Part shown: one piece after another, positions 15,142 to 22,401 of the stretch
How positions within the stretch are numbered: the stretch's first letter is position 1
Layout: every line of letters starts with the position of its first letter
Assembly (NCBI GenBank): GCA_938028845.1
Contig: CALIZJ010000098.1
Coordinates: forward strand, 1 to 26,209
DNA: 26,209 bases
Direction of reading: 5' to 3'
Origin: an uncultured Blautia sp.
GTDB taxonomy: Bacteria; Bacillota; Clostridia; Lachnospirales; Lachnospiraceae
The notes under the pieces: model-generated
The model's input: the letters and a program-made list of their open reading frames with translations, nothing else
Told to the model about the DNA's origin: nothing
Database searches by the model: none
Program-made: the position numbers and the translations under genes

Positions 15142-15789
15142 ATGAAAAAAGGTGTGATTTTTGATCTTGACGGAACTTTATGGGATGCCTGCGAAGCCAT
15201 TGCAGATTCCTGGAATGAATATCTTACGAAGGTGAGAACTGACCTAAAGGAGTTTCACCTAAGTGTAAACGAAGGGGATGTAAGGCGTCTGTGCGGAAGG
15301 ACAATGGATGTTTTCGGGGATGAACTGTTTCCACAGATTCCGGATGAAAAAGTGCGGAGAAAATTAGGAGAAGAATGCTGTGCCTATGAGGTGGAGTATC
15401 TGAAGCACTCCGGAGGAAGGATATATCCGGGAGTACAGGAGACTTTAGAAAGGCTGCGGGAGAAGTATTCCCTTTATATTGTCAGCAACTGCCAGGTGGG
15501 GTACATAGAGGATTTCCTCACCTGGAGCCATACGGAAGATTTGTTTGAGGATACGGAAGATTATGGCACCACCTTAAAGGCAAAGGATGAAAACATCCGG
15601 ATGGTGATAACGCGCAATAAAATTGACCAGACGGTATATGTAGGAGATACGGTCATGGATTATAAAAGCGCGGCCAAGGCGGGAGTGCCTTTTATTCACT
15701 GCCGTTTTGGTTTCGGCAGGGTGGAAGGCGTCCCAGGAGTGGATACTTTTTTTCAACTGCCGGAAGTGATCGCATCTATATTAGAGTGA
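15142..15789 (+). CDS. HAD-family phosphatase (phosphoglycolate-phosphatase-like)
   Basis: The 215-residue protein has the four HAD motifs: DLDGT at 8-12 with nucleophile Asp8 and acid/base Asp10, VSN (about 115), a lysine in TLKAKDE (about 147), and GDTVMD (about 169). A helical cap (about 15-85) between motifs I and II places it in subclass I with phosphoglycolate phosphatase and beta-phosphoglucomutase. The product is probably a small-molecule phosphatase acting on the phosphomonoester released by the upstream phosphodiesterase. AGGAGAAGG lies directly before the ATG, 8 nt after the preceding stop, and a strong terminator follows. Confidence 0.87.
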   Translation: MKKGVIFDLDGTLWDACEAIADSWNEYLTKVRTDLKEFHLSVNEGDVRRLCGRTMDVFGDELFPQIPDEKVRRKLGEECCAYEVEYLKHSGGRIYPGVQETLERLREKYSLYIVSNCQVGYIEDFLTWSHTEDLFEDTEDYGTTLKAKDENIRMVITRNKIDQTVYVGDTVMDYKSAAKAGVPFIHCRFGFGRVEGVPGVDTFFQLPEVIASILE

Positions 15790-15827
15790 ATTCTGTTGGG
15801 ATATGAAAGCAGAGGATTCAGGAAGAG

Positions 15828-15866
15828 GAACCGGTCTGAACTATAGTTCAGATACGGTTCTTTTTT
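15828..15866 (+). terminator. Terminator of the uptake operon
   Basis: GAACCG (15828-15833) pairs with CGGTTC (15855-15860) and CTGAACT (15836-15842) with AGTTCAG (15845-15851), separated by a small internal loop. Six T residues follow. Confidence 0.88.
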
Positions 15867-16020
15867 AAGGATTTTTTAAAAAAAATTTTGGGTTTATGCA
15901 ATAAAATGGCCTTTTCAAGCATTATATAAGTGAAAGGAAAATATTAGAAATCACAGCGGCTAAAAGAGCTGGCTGTGGTAGGAGCTGACAAGGCACTTTT
16001 TGATGAAAGGAGAAGGTTTT

Positions 16021-17856
16021 ATGAAGAAGAAAAAGTTAATGGGAATGGTGCTTGCAGGCGTTTTAGGTATGAGCATGAATTATCCTGTATTTGGTGCACA
16101 GATTCCAGAAGGCGCGGAACAGGAAATCCTGACGGAAGAGACCGGCGGGGAGGTGGAAGTATATTCTGAAAGCTCCGGAAATGAAACGCTTAGTGGAACC
16201 GGAGAAGGGGAAACGGAGCCAGATGCCGGACTTACCCAGGAGGAAAATCAGGATAAGCCGGATGAAGAACCTCAGGAAGAGGCGCTGGCTTCTTTCGGAG
16301 ATGGCACGAAGGAGCAGACAGAGTTGTTCTCGTCAGGCGAAGGAGGGACGGAAGAGACTTTCTCCTCAGGGGAAGATACAGAAAATGAAGGAACAGAAGG
16401 TCTGGAATATGAGTATATGGAGGAAACAGACAGCTATCGGGTAGTAAAAGGTGTGGATAAAGAACAAATAAAGATTCCCGGGACTTATCAGGGAAAGCCT
16501 GTGACGGAGATCGGGGAGGCTGCGTTTGCAGGATATACCAATGTGGTGTCTGTAAGTGCATTTACGGGTTTGAAGATAGGCACTATCCGGGAACGGGCTT
16601 TTGAGAATTGTGCGAATTTGCGGAGTGTCTCTATTGGGACTGGGGTGACTATAGAAAGCAATGCTTTTCGCGGGTGCCATAAGCTGGCGGATTTGTACGC
16701 GGAACAGAAAGAAGGGGCGACGATAGCCTATGATGCCTTTGATCCGGATTCGAAGGTTCTGGTGTCCGGCATTGTTCCGCCAAGCGGCAGTGATTTCCCT
16801 TATCCATTTCTAAGTGTCAGCTGGGAAGATGGTCTGCTGTTTTATGAGGATGGAGCAACGCTGCTTGAGGGCAGTTATGAAGGCATGACGGCTGGCTCAG
16901 GAGACTGGGGAAGTCTCGATACGGCGATCATTGACTATTCTGGGGAAAAAGAAGTAGTAGATTTGACGGAGGACGGACTAAAGGGATGTTCGATAATCGG
17001 AAGAAAGGCATTTTATGGATGCAGTGAGATAAAAACAGTGATCGTTTCAGATGCTACAAAGCTGATAGACATAAAAGCTTTTGCAGAATGTACAAATCTG
17101 GAAAAAATCTATATTCCTGCAGATGTGCAGGTGATAGCGGAGGACACATTTGATAATTGTCCTAATGTGGTTTTGTATGTGGAAGAAGGCTCTTACGCAC
17201 AGGAATATGCCAGAGCACACAATTTGCCGTTTGTCAGTGAGGCTTTCGCACCGGAGATAAAGAAAGTAACGGTTTATAAAAATATGATCACAGTAGAATT
17301 CAGTCCTTTTAAAGGAGATGCCTATTACTGTGTTTTAGGTACGGAAAATAAGAACGGCGTGCCTGTCCGTTCCGGAAAGAACGGAAGGATCGCTATCGGT
17401 CAGACTGGAAATAAGGTGGTATTCCGAAACGTAAACAAAGGAACTTATTATATCGGAGCAAGGGCATTGAGCGTTGCGGGAAATAAGAAAAATTACAGTG
17501 AATGGTCTGATGTAATACAGGCAACGGTAAAGGTGGACACACCGGCACGTCCATCCATCCGTTCTGTGACACAATCGGGGAGAAATCTTCGCGTAACTGT
17601 GAATGTTCCTAAAGGGGCGGACGAATATTCTGTTGTACTCGCCAAGGGAACGAAAAAAAATGACAGTTCTACAGCAGCGGTGCCCGTACCGGCGAAGGAG
17701 GTCACGTCAGTATGGGATAAGGCTGATAACACGACAGTTGTATTGAAGAAGGTTCAGCCGGGAAGGTATTATTTGGGAGTACGGGCGTATAAAAAGGATA
17801 ATTATAGGAACATATATAGCCAATGGTCGCCTTTAAAGAAAATTACAGTGAAATGA
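16021..17856 (+). CDS. Secreted BspA-like leucine-rich-repeat protein
   Basis: The 611-residue protein has a signal peptide (KKKK, then a hydrophobic core; likely cleavage after VFG at about 26). A strongly acidic, low-complexity linker follows (about 30-125, rich in Glu, Gly, Thr, Ser, with FSSGE repeated). Next come BspA/LRR_5 repeats (about 140-225 and 310-400; units such as IGEAAFAGYTNV, IRERAFENCANL, IGRKAFYGCSEI and IKAFAECTNLEKIYIP). Two beta-rich, fibronectin-III-like modules end the protein (about 415-515 and 515-611, each closing with an SEWS or SQWS motif). Such proteins are surface or secreted adhesion factors. No LPXTG motif or cell-wall-binding repeat is visible, so anchoring is unclear. 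AAAGGAGAAGG precedes the ATG. Confidence 0.8.
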   Translation: MKKKKLMGMVLAGVLGMSMNYPVFGAQIPEGAEQEILTEETGGEVEVYSESSGNETLSGTGEGETEPDAGLTQEENQDKPDEEPQEEALASFGDGTKEQTELFSSGEGGTEETFSSGEDTENEGTEGLEYEYMEETDSYRVVKGVDKEQIKIPGTYQGKPVTEIGEAAFAGYTNVVSVSAFTGLKIGTIRERAFENCANLRSVSIGTGVTIESNAFRGCHKLADLYAEQKEGATIAYDAFDPDSKVLVSGIVPPSGSDFPYPFLSVSWEDGLLFYEDGATLLEGSYEGMTAGSGDWGSLDTAIIDYSGEKEVVDLTEDGLKGCSIIGRKAFYGCSEIKTVIVSDATKLIDIKAFAECTNLEKIYIPADVQVIAEDTFDNCPNVVLYVEEGSYAQEYARAHNLPFVSEAFAPEIKKVTVYKNMITVEFSPFKGDAYYCVLGTENKNGVPVRSGKNGRIAIGQTGNKVVFRNVNKGTYYIGARALSVAGNKKNYSEWSDVIQATVKVDTPARPSIRSVTQSGRNLRVTVNVPKGADEYSVVLAKGTKKNDSSTAAVPVPAKEVTSVWDKADNTTVVLKKVQPGRYYLGVRAYKKDNYRNIYSQWSPLKKITVK

Positions 17857-17903
17857 AATAAAACCAGCCCATAAAGTAACCAGCAGAGCGCATATAAAAA
17901 CCA

Positions 17904-17945
17904 AAGAACCGGGAAGATTTCAAGAGGATCTTTCTGGTTCTTTTA
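17904..17945 (+). terminator. Terminator of the BspA-like gene
   Basis: AAGAACC (17904-17910) and AAGAT (17914-17918) pair with ATCTT (17928-17932) and GGTTCTT (17936-17942) in one stem that includes G-T pairs; a T-run follows. The remaining intergenic DNA to 18194 holds small hairpins at 17953-17969 and 18016-18035 and the cooS promoter region, but no gene. Confidence 0.82.
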
Positions 17946-18075
17946 TCTTTATGGGAAGGGCTTTTTCCCTAATAATTTTCTGATACAAAAATCCCGCCTC
18001 CAGCACTTTCACAGCATGAAAATCTACTTTTTCATATCATAGAAATCCCCTTCGCGTTATGGCATCAATAAAAAG

Positions 18076-18104
18076 TTGACATACAGAAAACAACAGTTGA
18101 TAGG
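18076..18104 (+). promoter_or_regulatory. Possible promoter of cooS-acsB
   Basis: A consensus -35 TTGACA (18076-18081) is followed after 17 nt by GATAGG (18099-18104), a poor -10. Other -10-like sequences (TATATT at 18116, TACAAT at 18124) have bad spacing to any -35. If correct, transcription starts near 18111, just above the Rex-like palindrome. Confidence 0.4.
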
Positions 18105-18119
18105 TAAACGTCCCATATA

Positions 18120-18137
18120 TTGTTACAATTATAACAA
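18120..18137. promoter_or_regulatory. Rex-type redox operator in the cooS leader
   Basis: TTGTTACAATTATAACAA matches the known clostridial Rex operator consensus TTGTTAANNNNTTAACAA at 12 of its 14 defined positions, with exact spacing. Rex is a repressor that leaves DNA when the NADH/NAD+ ratio is high and is known in Firmicutes to control fermentation and redox genes. The site is 58 nt before the cooS start and downstream of the best promoter, where a bound repressor would block elongation or initiation. Rex binding here is inferred from the motif. Confidence 0.6.
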
Positions 18138-18194
18138 GAGGAGATGTCTTAAAAAGACGCAGGTTAAGCTCTAAAAACGCGGAGGAAAAATAAT

Positions 18195-20087
18195 ATGAGT
18201 GAATTTCAGTTGACTTCAGTGGAAGAATTTGAAGCTGCCACAGAGCGGCTTCTGGAAACGGGGAAGAAGGTAGGCGCGGATTCCTGGCAGATGCGTGTAA
18301 AAAACCAGACACCTCACTGTAAGTTTGGGGAAAAAGGAATCTGCTGCCGGATCTGTTCTATGGGACCCTGCCGTATTACCCCGAAAGCGCCAAGGGGAAT
18401 CTGCGGGTGTGATGCCCATGGTATTGCAGGAAGAAATTTTTTAAGATTTACAGCAGGCGGAGCGGCTACCCATTCGGATCATGGACGGGAAATCTGTCAT
18501 ACCCTGACACACGTAGCGCCGGATGGAAACTATAAGGTAAAAGACCCGGAAAAACTGCTGCGTATCGCAAAAGAATGGGGCGTGGAGACAGAAGGAAGAG
18601 ATATTTACGATCTGGCTCATGAGATGGCTGAGCTTGCTCTTTTAGAGTATGGAAAGCCCCATGGCGTTCAGAGATGGCTGAAACGCGCGCCCGAACACAC
18701 CCAGAAACTTTGGAGAGATGCGGAAATCGAACCAAGGGCAATTGACCGTGAAGTGGCTACTGCCATGCATATGACCCATATGGGAAACTCCAGCAAAGCA
18801 GAGGCGCTTGTGCGCCAGTCCCTGCGTTCCGGTATGTCTGACGGCTGGGGCGGCTCTATGGCGGGAACAGAATTTTCTGATGTAATGTTCGGAACACCAA
18901 GACCTGTGGACACAGAGGCAAATCTTGGGGTTATGAAAGAGGATGAAGTAAATATTATCGTACATGGCCATGATCCAAGTTTGTCTGAGATGATCTGCGA
19001 TTACGCGGAAGACCCGGAGATGCTGGAACTGGCAAAATCCGTAGGAGCAAAAGGGATCAATGTGGCAGGCGTCTGCTGTACGTCAAACGAAGTTGCCATG
19101 CGAAGAGGTATCCCTATGGCAGGAAATTTCCTTCAGCAGGAAAATGTGGTTCTGACCGGAGCCTGTGAAGCCATCGTGGTAGACGTACAGTGTATTTTCC
19201 CTGCACTTGGACCATTAAGCAAATGTTTCCACACGAAATTTATCACCACCTCTCCCATCGCGCAAATGCCAGATTCAGAATTTATCCGTTTTGATGCGGA
19301 CAATGCAGGAGAAAATGCAAAAAATATTGTAAGAACGGCAGTGGAAAATTTTGTGAACCGTAAAAAAGAACTGGTACATATTCCACAGATAAAGCAAAAA
19401 GCCACAGTGGGCTACTCTGTGGAGGCGATTGTAAAAACATTGGACGGAGTGACCAACTCACAGGTAGACGTTACCGGCACGACAAAACCTTTGATCGAAT
19501 GTATTACCTCAGGCGTCATCCGAGGGGCAGTTGCCATGGTTGGCTGTAATAACCCACGTGTACGTCCGGATTCCGCACATATCGAGCTCATGAAAAAGAT
19601 GATCAAAAACGATATTATCGTGATCTTATCCGGCTGTTCCGCCCAGGCAGCGGCAAGGGCAGGCCTGATGGACAAAGAGGCAAAGAATTTATGCGGCGCA
19701 GGCTTAAAGAGGGTCTGTGAACTTGCAGATATCCCTCCTGTACTTCATATGGGCTCCTGTGTGGATATCAGCCGTATGGTAGTGCTGGCTTCAAAGCTTT
19801 CCAAGGATTCGGGATTGAATATTTCCCAGCTTCCCATCGTAGGATGCGCGCCAGAATGGATGTCGGAAAAGGCAGTATCCATCGGTAATTACGTGGTAGC
19901 AACAGGAATCGATACTTTCCTGGGCGTAGAGCCTCAGGTGACAGGTTCTGACCAGATGGTATGGTGGCTGACAGAAGGCATCCGTGACTGGGTGGAAGCT
20001 GCCTATACAGTGGAAACAGATATCGAGAAACTGGGAGACGCAATGATCGCAAGAATCGAAGAAAAACGTGTGGCACTGGGAATTTAA
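18195..20087 (+). CDS. cooS: Anaerobic carbon-monoxide dehydrogenase catalytic subunit
   Basis: The 630-residue protein is a Ni-Fe-S CO dehydrogenase. It interconverts CO and CO2 with two electrons and, with acetyl-CoA synthase, supplies the carbonyl carbon in the Wood-Ljungdahl pathway. The N-terminal cysteines 42, 50, 51, 54, 59, 70 and 72 match the B and D iron-sulfur clusters. The C-cluster ligands are present: His259 in HGHDP, the Cys-Cys pair at 294-295, and Cys333, 451, 481 and 522. The catalytic lysine in SEKAV is also there. GGAGG lies 9 nt before the ATG. acsB follows after 13 nt, so the pair is one operon. Whether this is acsA (ACS-bound) or a stand-alone cooS is settled in favour of the former by the neighbour. 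Confidence 0.96.
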   Translation: MSEFQLTSVEEFEAATERLLETGKKVGADSWQMRVKNQTPHCKFGEKGICCRICSMGPCRITPKAPRGICGCDAHGIAGRNFLRFTAGGAATHSDHGREICHTLTHVAPDGNYKVKDPEKLLRIAKEWGVETEGRDIYDLAHEMAELALLEYGKPHGVQRWLKRAPEHTQKLWRDAEIEPRAIDREVATAMHMTHMGNSSKAEALVRQSLRSGMSDGWGGSMAGTEFSDVMFGTPRPVDTEANLGVMKEDEVNIIVHGHDPSLSEMICDYAEDPEMLELAKSVGAKGINVAGVCCTSNEVAMRRGIPMAGNFLQQENVVLTGACEAIVVDVQCIFPALGPLSKCFHTKFITTSPIAQMPDSEFIRFDADNAGENAKNIVRTAVENFVNRKKELVHIPQIKQKATVGYSVEAIVKTLDGVTNSQVDVTGTTKPLIECITSGVIRGAVAMVGCNNPRVRPDSAHIELMKKMIKNDIIVILSGCSAQAAARAGLMDKEAKNLCGAGLKRVCELADIPPVLHMGSCVDISRMVVLASKLSKDSGLNISQLPIVGCAPEWMSEKAVSIGNYVVATGIDTFLGVEPQVTGSDQMVWWLTEGIRDWVEAAYTVETDIEKLGDAMIARIEEKRVALGI

Positions 20088-20100
20088 GGAGGATACGGCT

Positions 20101-22230
20101 GTGACATTATTTGATAGAGTTTTTAGTGGAAATGACGCTGTTTACGGGCTGACACAGCAGGCTGTAGAAAATGCGGCAGGACAGTATGGAGAGGAGAAGG
20201 CGGTCAGCCTTCCGGATACTGCATATGGACTTCCTTGTTATTATGCTGTGACAGGGACAAAAATAACAAATTTAAAAGAAATGAAAGAGGCGCTTCCGGT
20301 TATCGCCAGTTTAATGACAAGAGAACCCCGCTTAAACGATGCATTTATGTCCGGAGTAGCTACGGCCCTTTGTGCGGAATTTTTAGAAGCATTAAAGTAT
20401 GTGGATGGGGCACAGCCTTATGAACAGCCTCTGTATGGACATCTGCCGGATGCAGCAATCCGTGAGCTTGGAGTGCCGCTGGTAACAGGGGACATTCCCG
20501 GTGTGGCTGTTTTGATTGGAAAAGCTCCTGAGACAGAGGATGCGGTGAATCTGGTCAAGTCTTATCAGGCCCAGGGAATTCTGGTGACTTTGGTGGGAGA
20601 GATTTGCGATCAGGTAGAACAGGCTGGAATGAATACCGGGGCAAATGTCCGTGTCATTCCTCTGGGAAAAGAGATCACTGCTGTGATCCATGCGGTCTCC
20701 GTAGCTTTAAGGGCCGCCCTGATCTTTGGAAATATTACGCCGGGAGACGCAGAAGGACTGATGAAGTATACTTTTGAACGTGTTCCTGCCTTTGTAAATG
20801 CTTTTGCTCCTCTTGATGATGTGACTGTCTCCTGCGGAGCCGGGGCTATTGCCTTAGGATTCCCGGTGATCACAAACGAAACGGAAAATATTTTCCGCGT
20901 TCCAAAAAGCCTGATCGTACAGGCGGATGTAAATAAGTTTAACACTACCTCCCTTGAAGCGAGAAACATTAAAATAAAAATTACCAAGATCGATATTCCG
21001 GTTGCCTTTGCCTCTGCTTTTGAAGGGGAGATTATAAGACGTAAGGATATGCAGGTGGAGTTCGACGGTTCCCGTGTGGACTGTGCAGAGCTGGTGCAGA
21101 CTGCGGATGCCTCTGAGATAGAGGATCATAAAATTACCATTATAGGCCCGGATGTAGATGAAATGGAAGAAGGCAGCAAAAATAGTATTGCCTATGTGGT
21201 AAAAGTGGCTGGAAAGTCTATGCAGGCAGATTTTGAGCCAGTTATCGAGCGTAAATTCCATAACTATATTAACTGCATTGAGGGCGTGTACCATACAGGA
21301 CAAAGAGATATGCAGCGTATCCGTATTGGAAAAGCGGCTTTTCAGGCGGGATTCCGTTTGAAACACATTGGAGAAGTTCTTTATGCTTCTGTGAAAAATG
21401 AGTTTGAGGCAGTTGTGGATAAATGTGAAGTGATTATTTACACAGATCCGGCGGAATGTACCAGGATCCGCCATGAGATAGCGGTTCCCACCTTTAACAA
21501 AAGGGATGACAGGCTGCGGACTTTGACGGATGAGGCTGTGGATGTGTATTATAGCTGTATCTTATGCCAGGCCTTTTCTCCAAGCCATGTATGTGTGGTT
21601 ACACCGGAAAGACTGGGCCTTTGCGGAGCAGTTTCCTGGCTGGATGCTAAGGCGACCAATGAACTGGATCCAAATGGCCCCTGTCAGGTGATCACGAAAG
21701 AGAGAGTTATCGATGAAAGAATCGGGGAATATGAGGATGTAAATGAGGCAGTCCGTAAGCTTTCCCAGGGAGCCCTGGATGACGTCTCTTTATATTCCAT
21801 TATGGAAAAGCCGATGACTTCCTGCGGATGCTTTGAGTGTATCTGCGGCATTGAGCCTTTCTCCAACGGTGTATGTATTGCAAACAGAGAGTATGCAGGT
21901 ATGACTCCTCTTGGAATGACCTTCCCGGAACTTGCTTCTATGACAGGCGGCGGTGTGCAGACACCTGGATTTATGGGACATGGAAAACACTTTATTTCTT
22001 CTAAGAAATTTATGAAAGCAGAGGGCGGTGTACAGAGAATTGTATGGATGCCAAAGGAACTGAAGGATTTTGTTGCGGAGAGATTAAATGAGACGGCGAA
22101 GGAGCTGTATGGAATCGAGAACTTTACTGATATGATCGGCGACGAGACCATAGCGACAGATCCGGAGACCTTAGTTGCATTTCTCACAGAAAAAGGACAT
22201 CCGGCATTGGGATTGGATCCTATGATGTAA
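20101..22230 (+). CDS. acsB: CO-methylating acetyl-CoA synthase catalytic subunit
   Basis: The 709-residue protein joins CO, a methyl group from the corrinoid iron-sulfur protein, and CoA to make acetyl-CoA at a nickel-iron-sulfur A-cluster. The A-cluster cysteines are Cys486, 489, 498 and 508 plus Cys575 and 577 (SCGCFEC). Their spacing is identical to Cys506, 509, 518, 528, 595 and 597 of the Moorella enzyme, with a constant offset of 20. All three domains of bacterial AcsB appear present. I chose the GTG at 20101 because GGAGG lies just upstream (20089-20093); an earlier in-frame start would overlap the cooS stop and add unrelated residues. No genes for the corrinoid protein, methyltransferase or CooC follow, which is unusual for this operon. 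Confidence 0.95.
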   Translation: MTLFDRVFSGNDAVYGLTQQAVENAAGQYGEEKAVSLPDTAYGLPCYYAVTGTKITNLKEMKEALPVIASLMTREPRLNDAFMSGVATALCAEFLEALKYVDGAQPYEQPLYGHLPDAAIRELGVPLVTGDIPGVAVLIGKAPETEDAVNLVKSYQAQGILVTLVGEICDQVEQAGMNTGANVRVIPLGKEITAVIHAVSVALRAALIFGNITPGDAEGLMKYTFERVPAFVNAFAPLDDVTVSCGAGAIALGFPVITNETENIFRVPKSLIVQADVNKFNTTSLEARNIKIKITKIDIPVAFASAFEGEIIRRKDMQVEFDGSRVDCAELVQTADASEIEDHKITIIGPDVDEMEEGSKNSIAYVVKVAGKSMQADFEPVIERKFHNYINCIEGVYHTGQRDMQRIRIGKAAFQAGFRLKHIGEVLYASVKNEFEAVVDKCEVIIYTDPAECTRIRHEIAVPTFNKRDDRLRTLTDEAVDVYYSCILCQAFSPSHVCVVTPERLGLCGAVSWLDAKATNELDPNGPCQVITKERVIDERIGEYEDVNEAVRKLSQGALDDVSLYSIMEKPMTSCGCFECICGIEPFSNGVCIANREYAGMTPLGMTFPELASMTGGGVQTPGFMGHGKHFISSKKFMKAEGGVQRIVWMPKELKDFVAERLNETAKELYGIENFTDMIGDETIATDPETLVAFLTEKGHPALGLDPMM

Positions 22231-22270
22231 AAGTTTCCAGATTTGGCTGATTTAATAAGAATAAAAAGAT

Positions 22271-22316
22271 AAAAAAAGACGTGCCATACAAGGAATACCA
22301 TGTGTGACACGTCTTT
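22271..22316 (-). terminator. Terminator between acsB and the convergent membrane-protein gene
   Basis: AAAGACGTG (22275-22283) pairs with CACGTCTTT (22308-22316). On the minus strand the stem runs into seven T residues (22277-22271), making it a good terminator for the gene at 22402-23760. On the plus strand only three T follow, so termination of acsB here is weaker. Confidence 0.75.
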
Positions 22317-22401
22317 CATATACCGCAGGTTTATAAATCTGCGCGGGTATGGAAATAGATTTTGGCTTTTGGGACAGTTCCCCTTTCTTTATAAATGAAA
22401 G

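Noticed and set aside
20854..22319. Long minus-strand open frames opposite acsB (20854-21474 and 21684-22319)
   Set aside because: They are antisense to highly conserved AcsB codons, have no family likeness and no ribosome binding sites.
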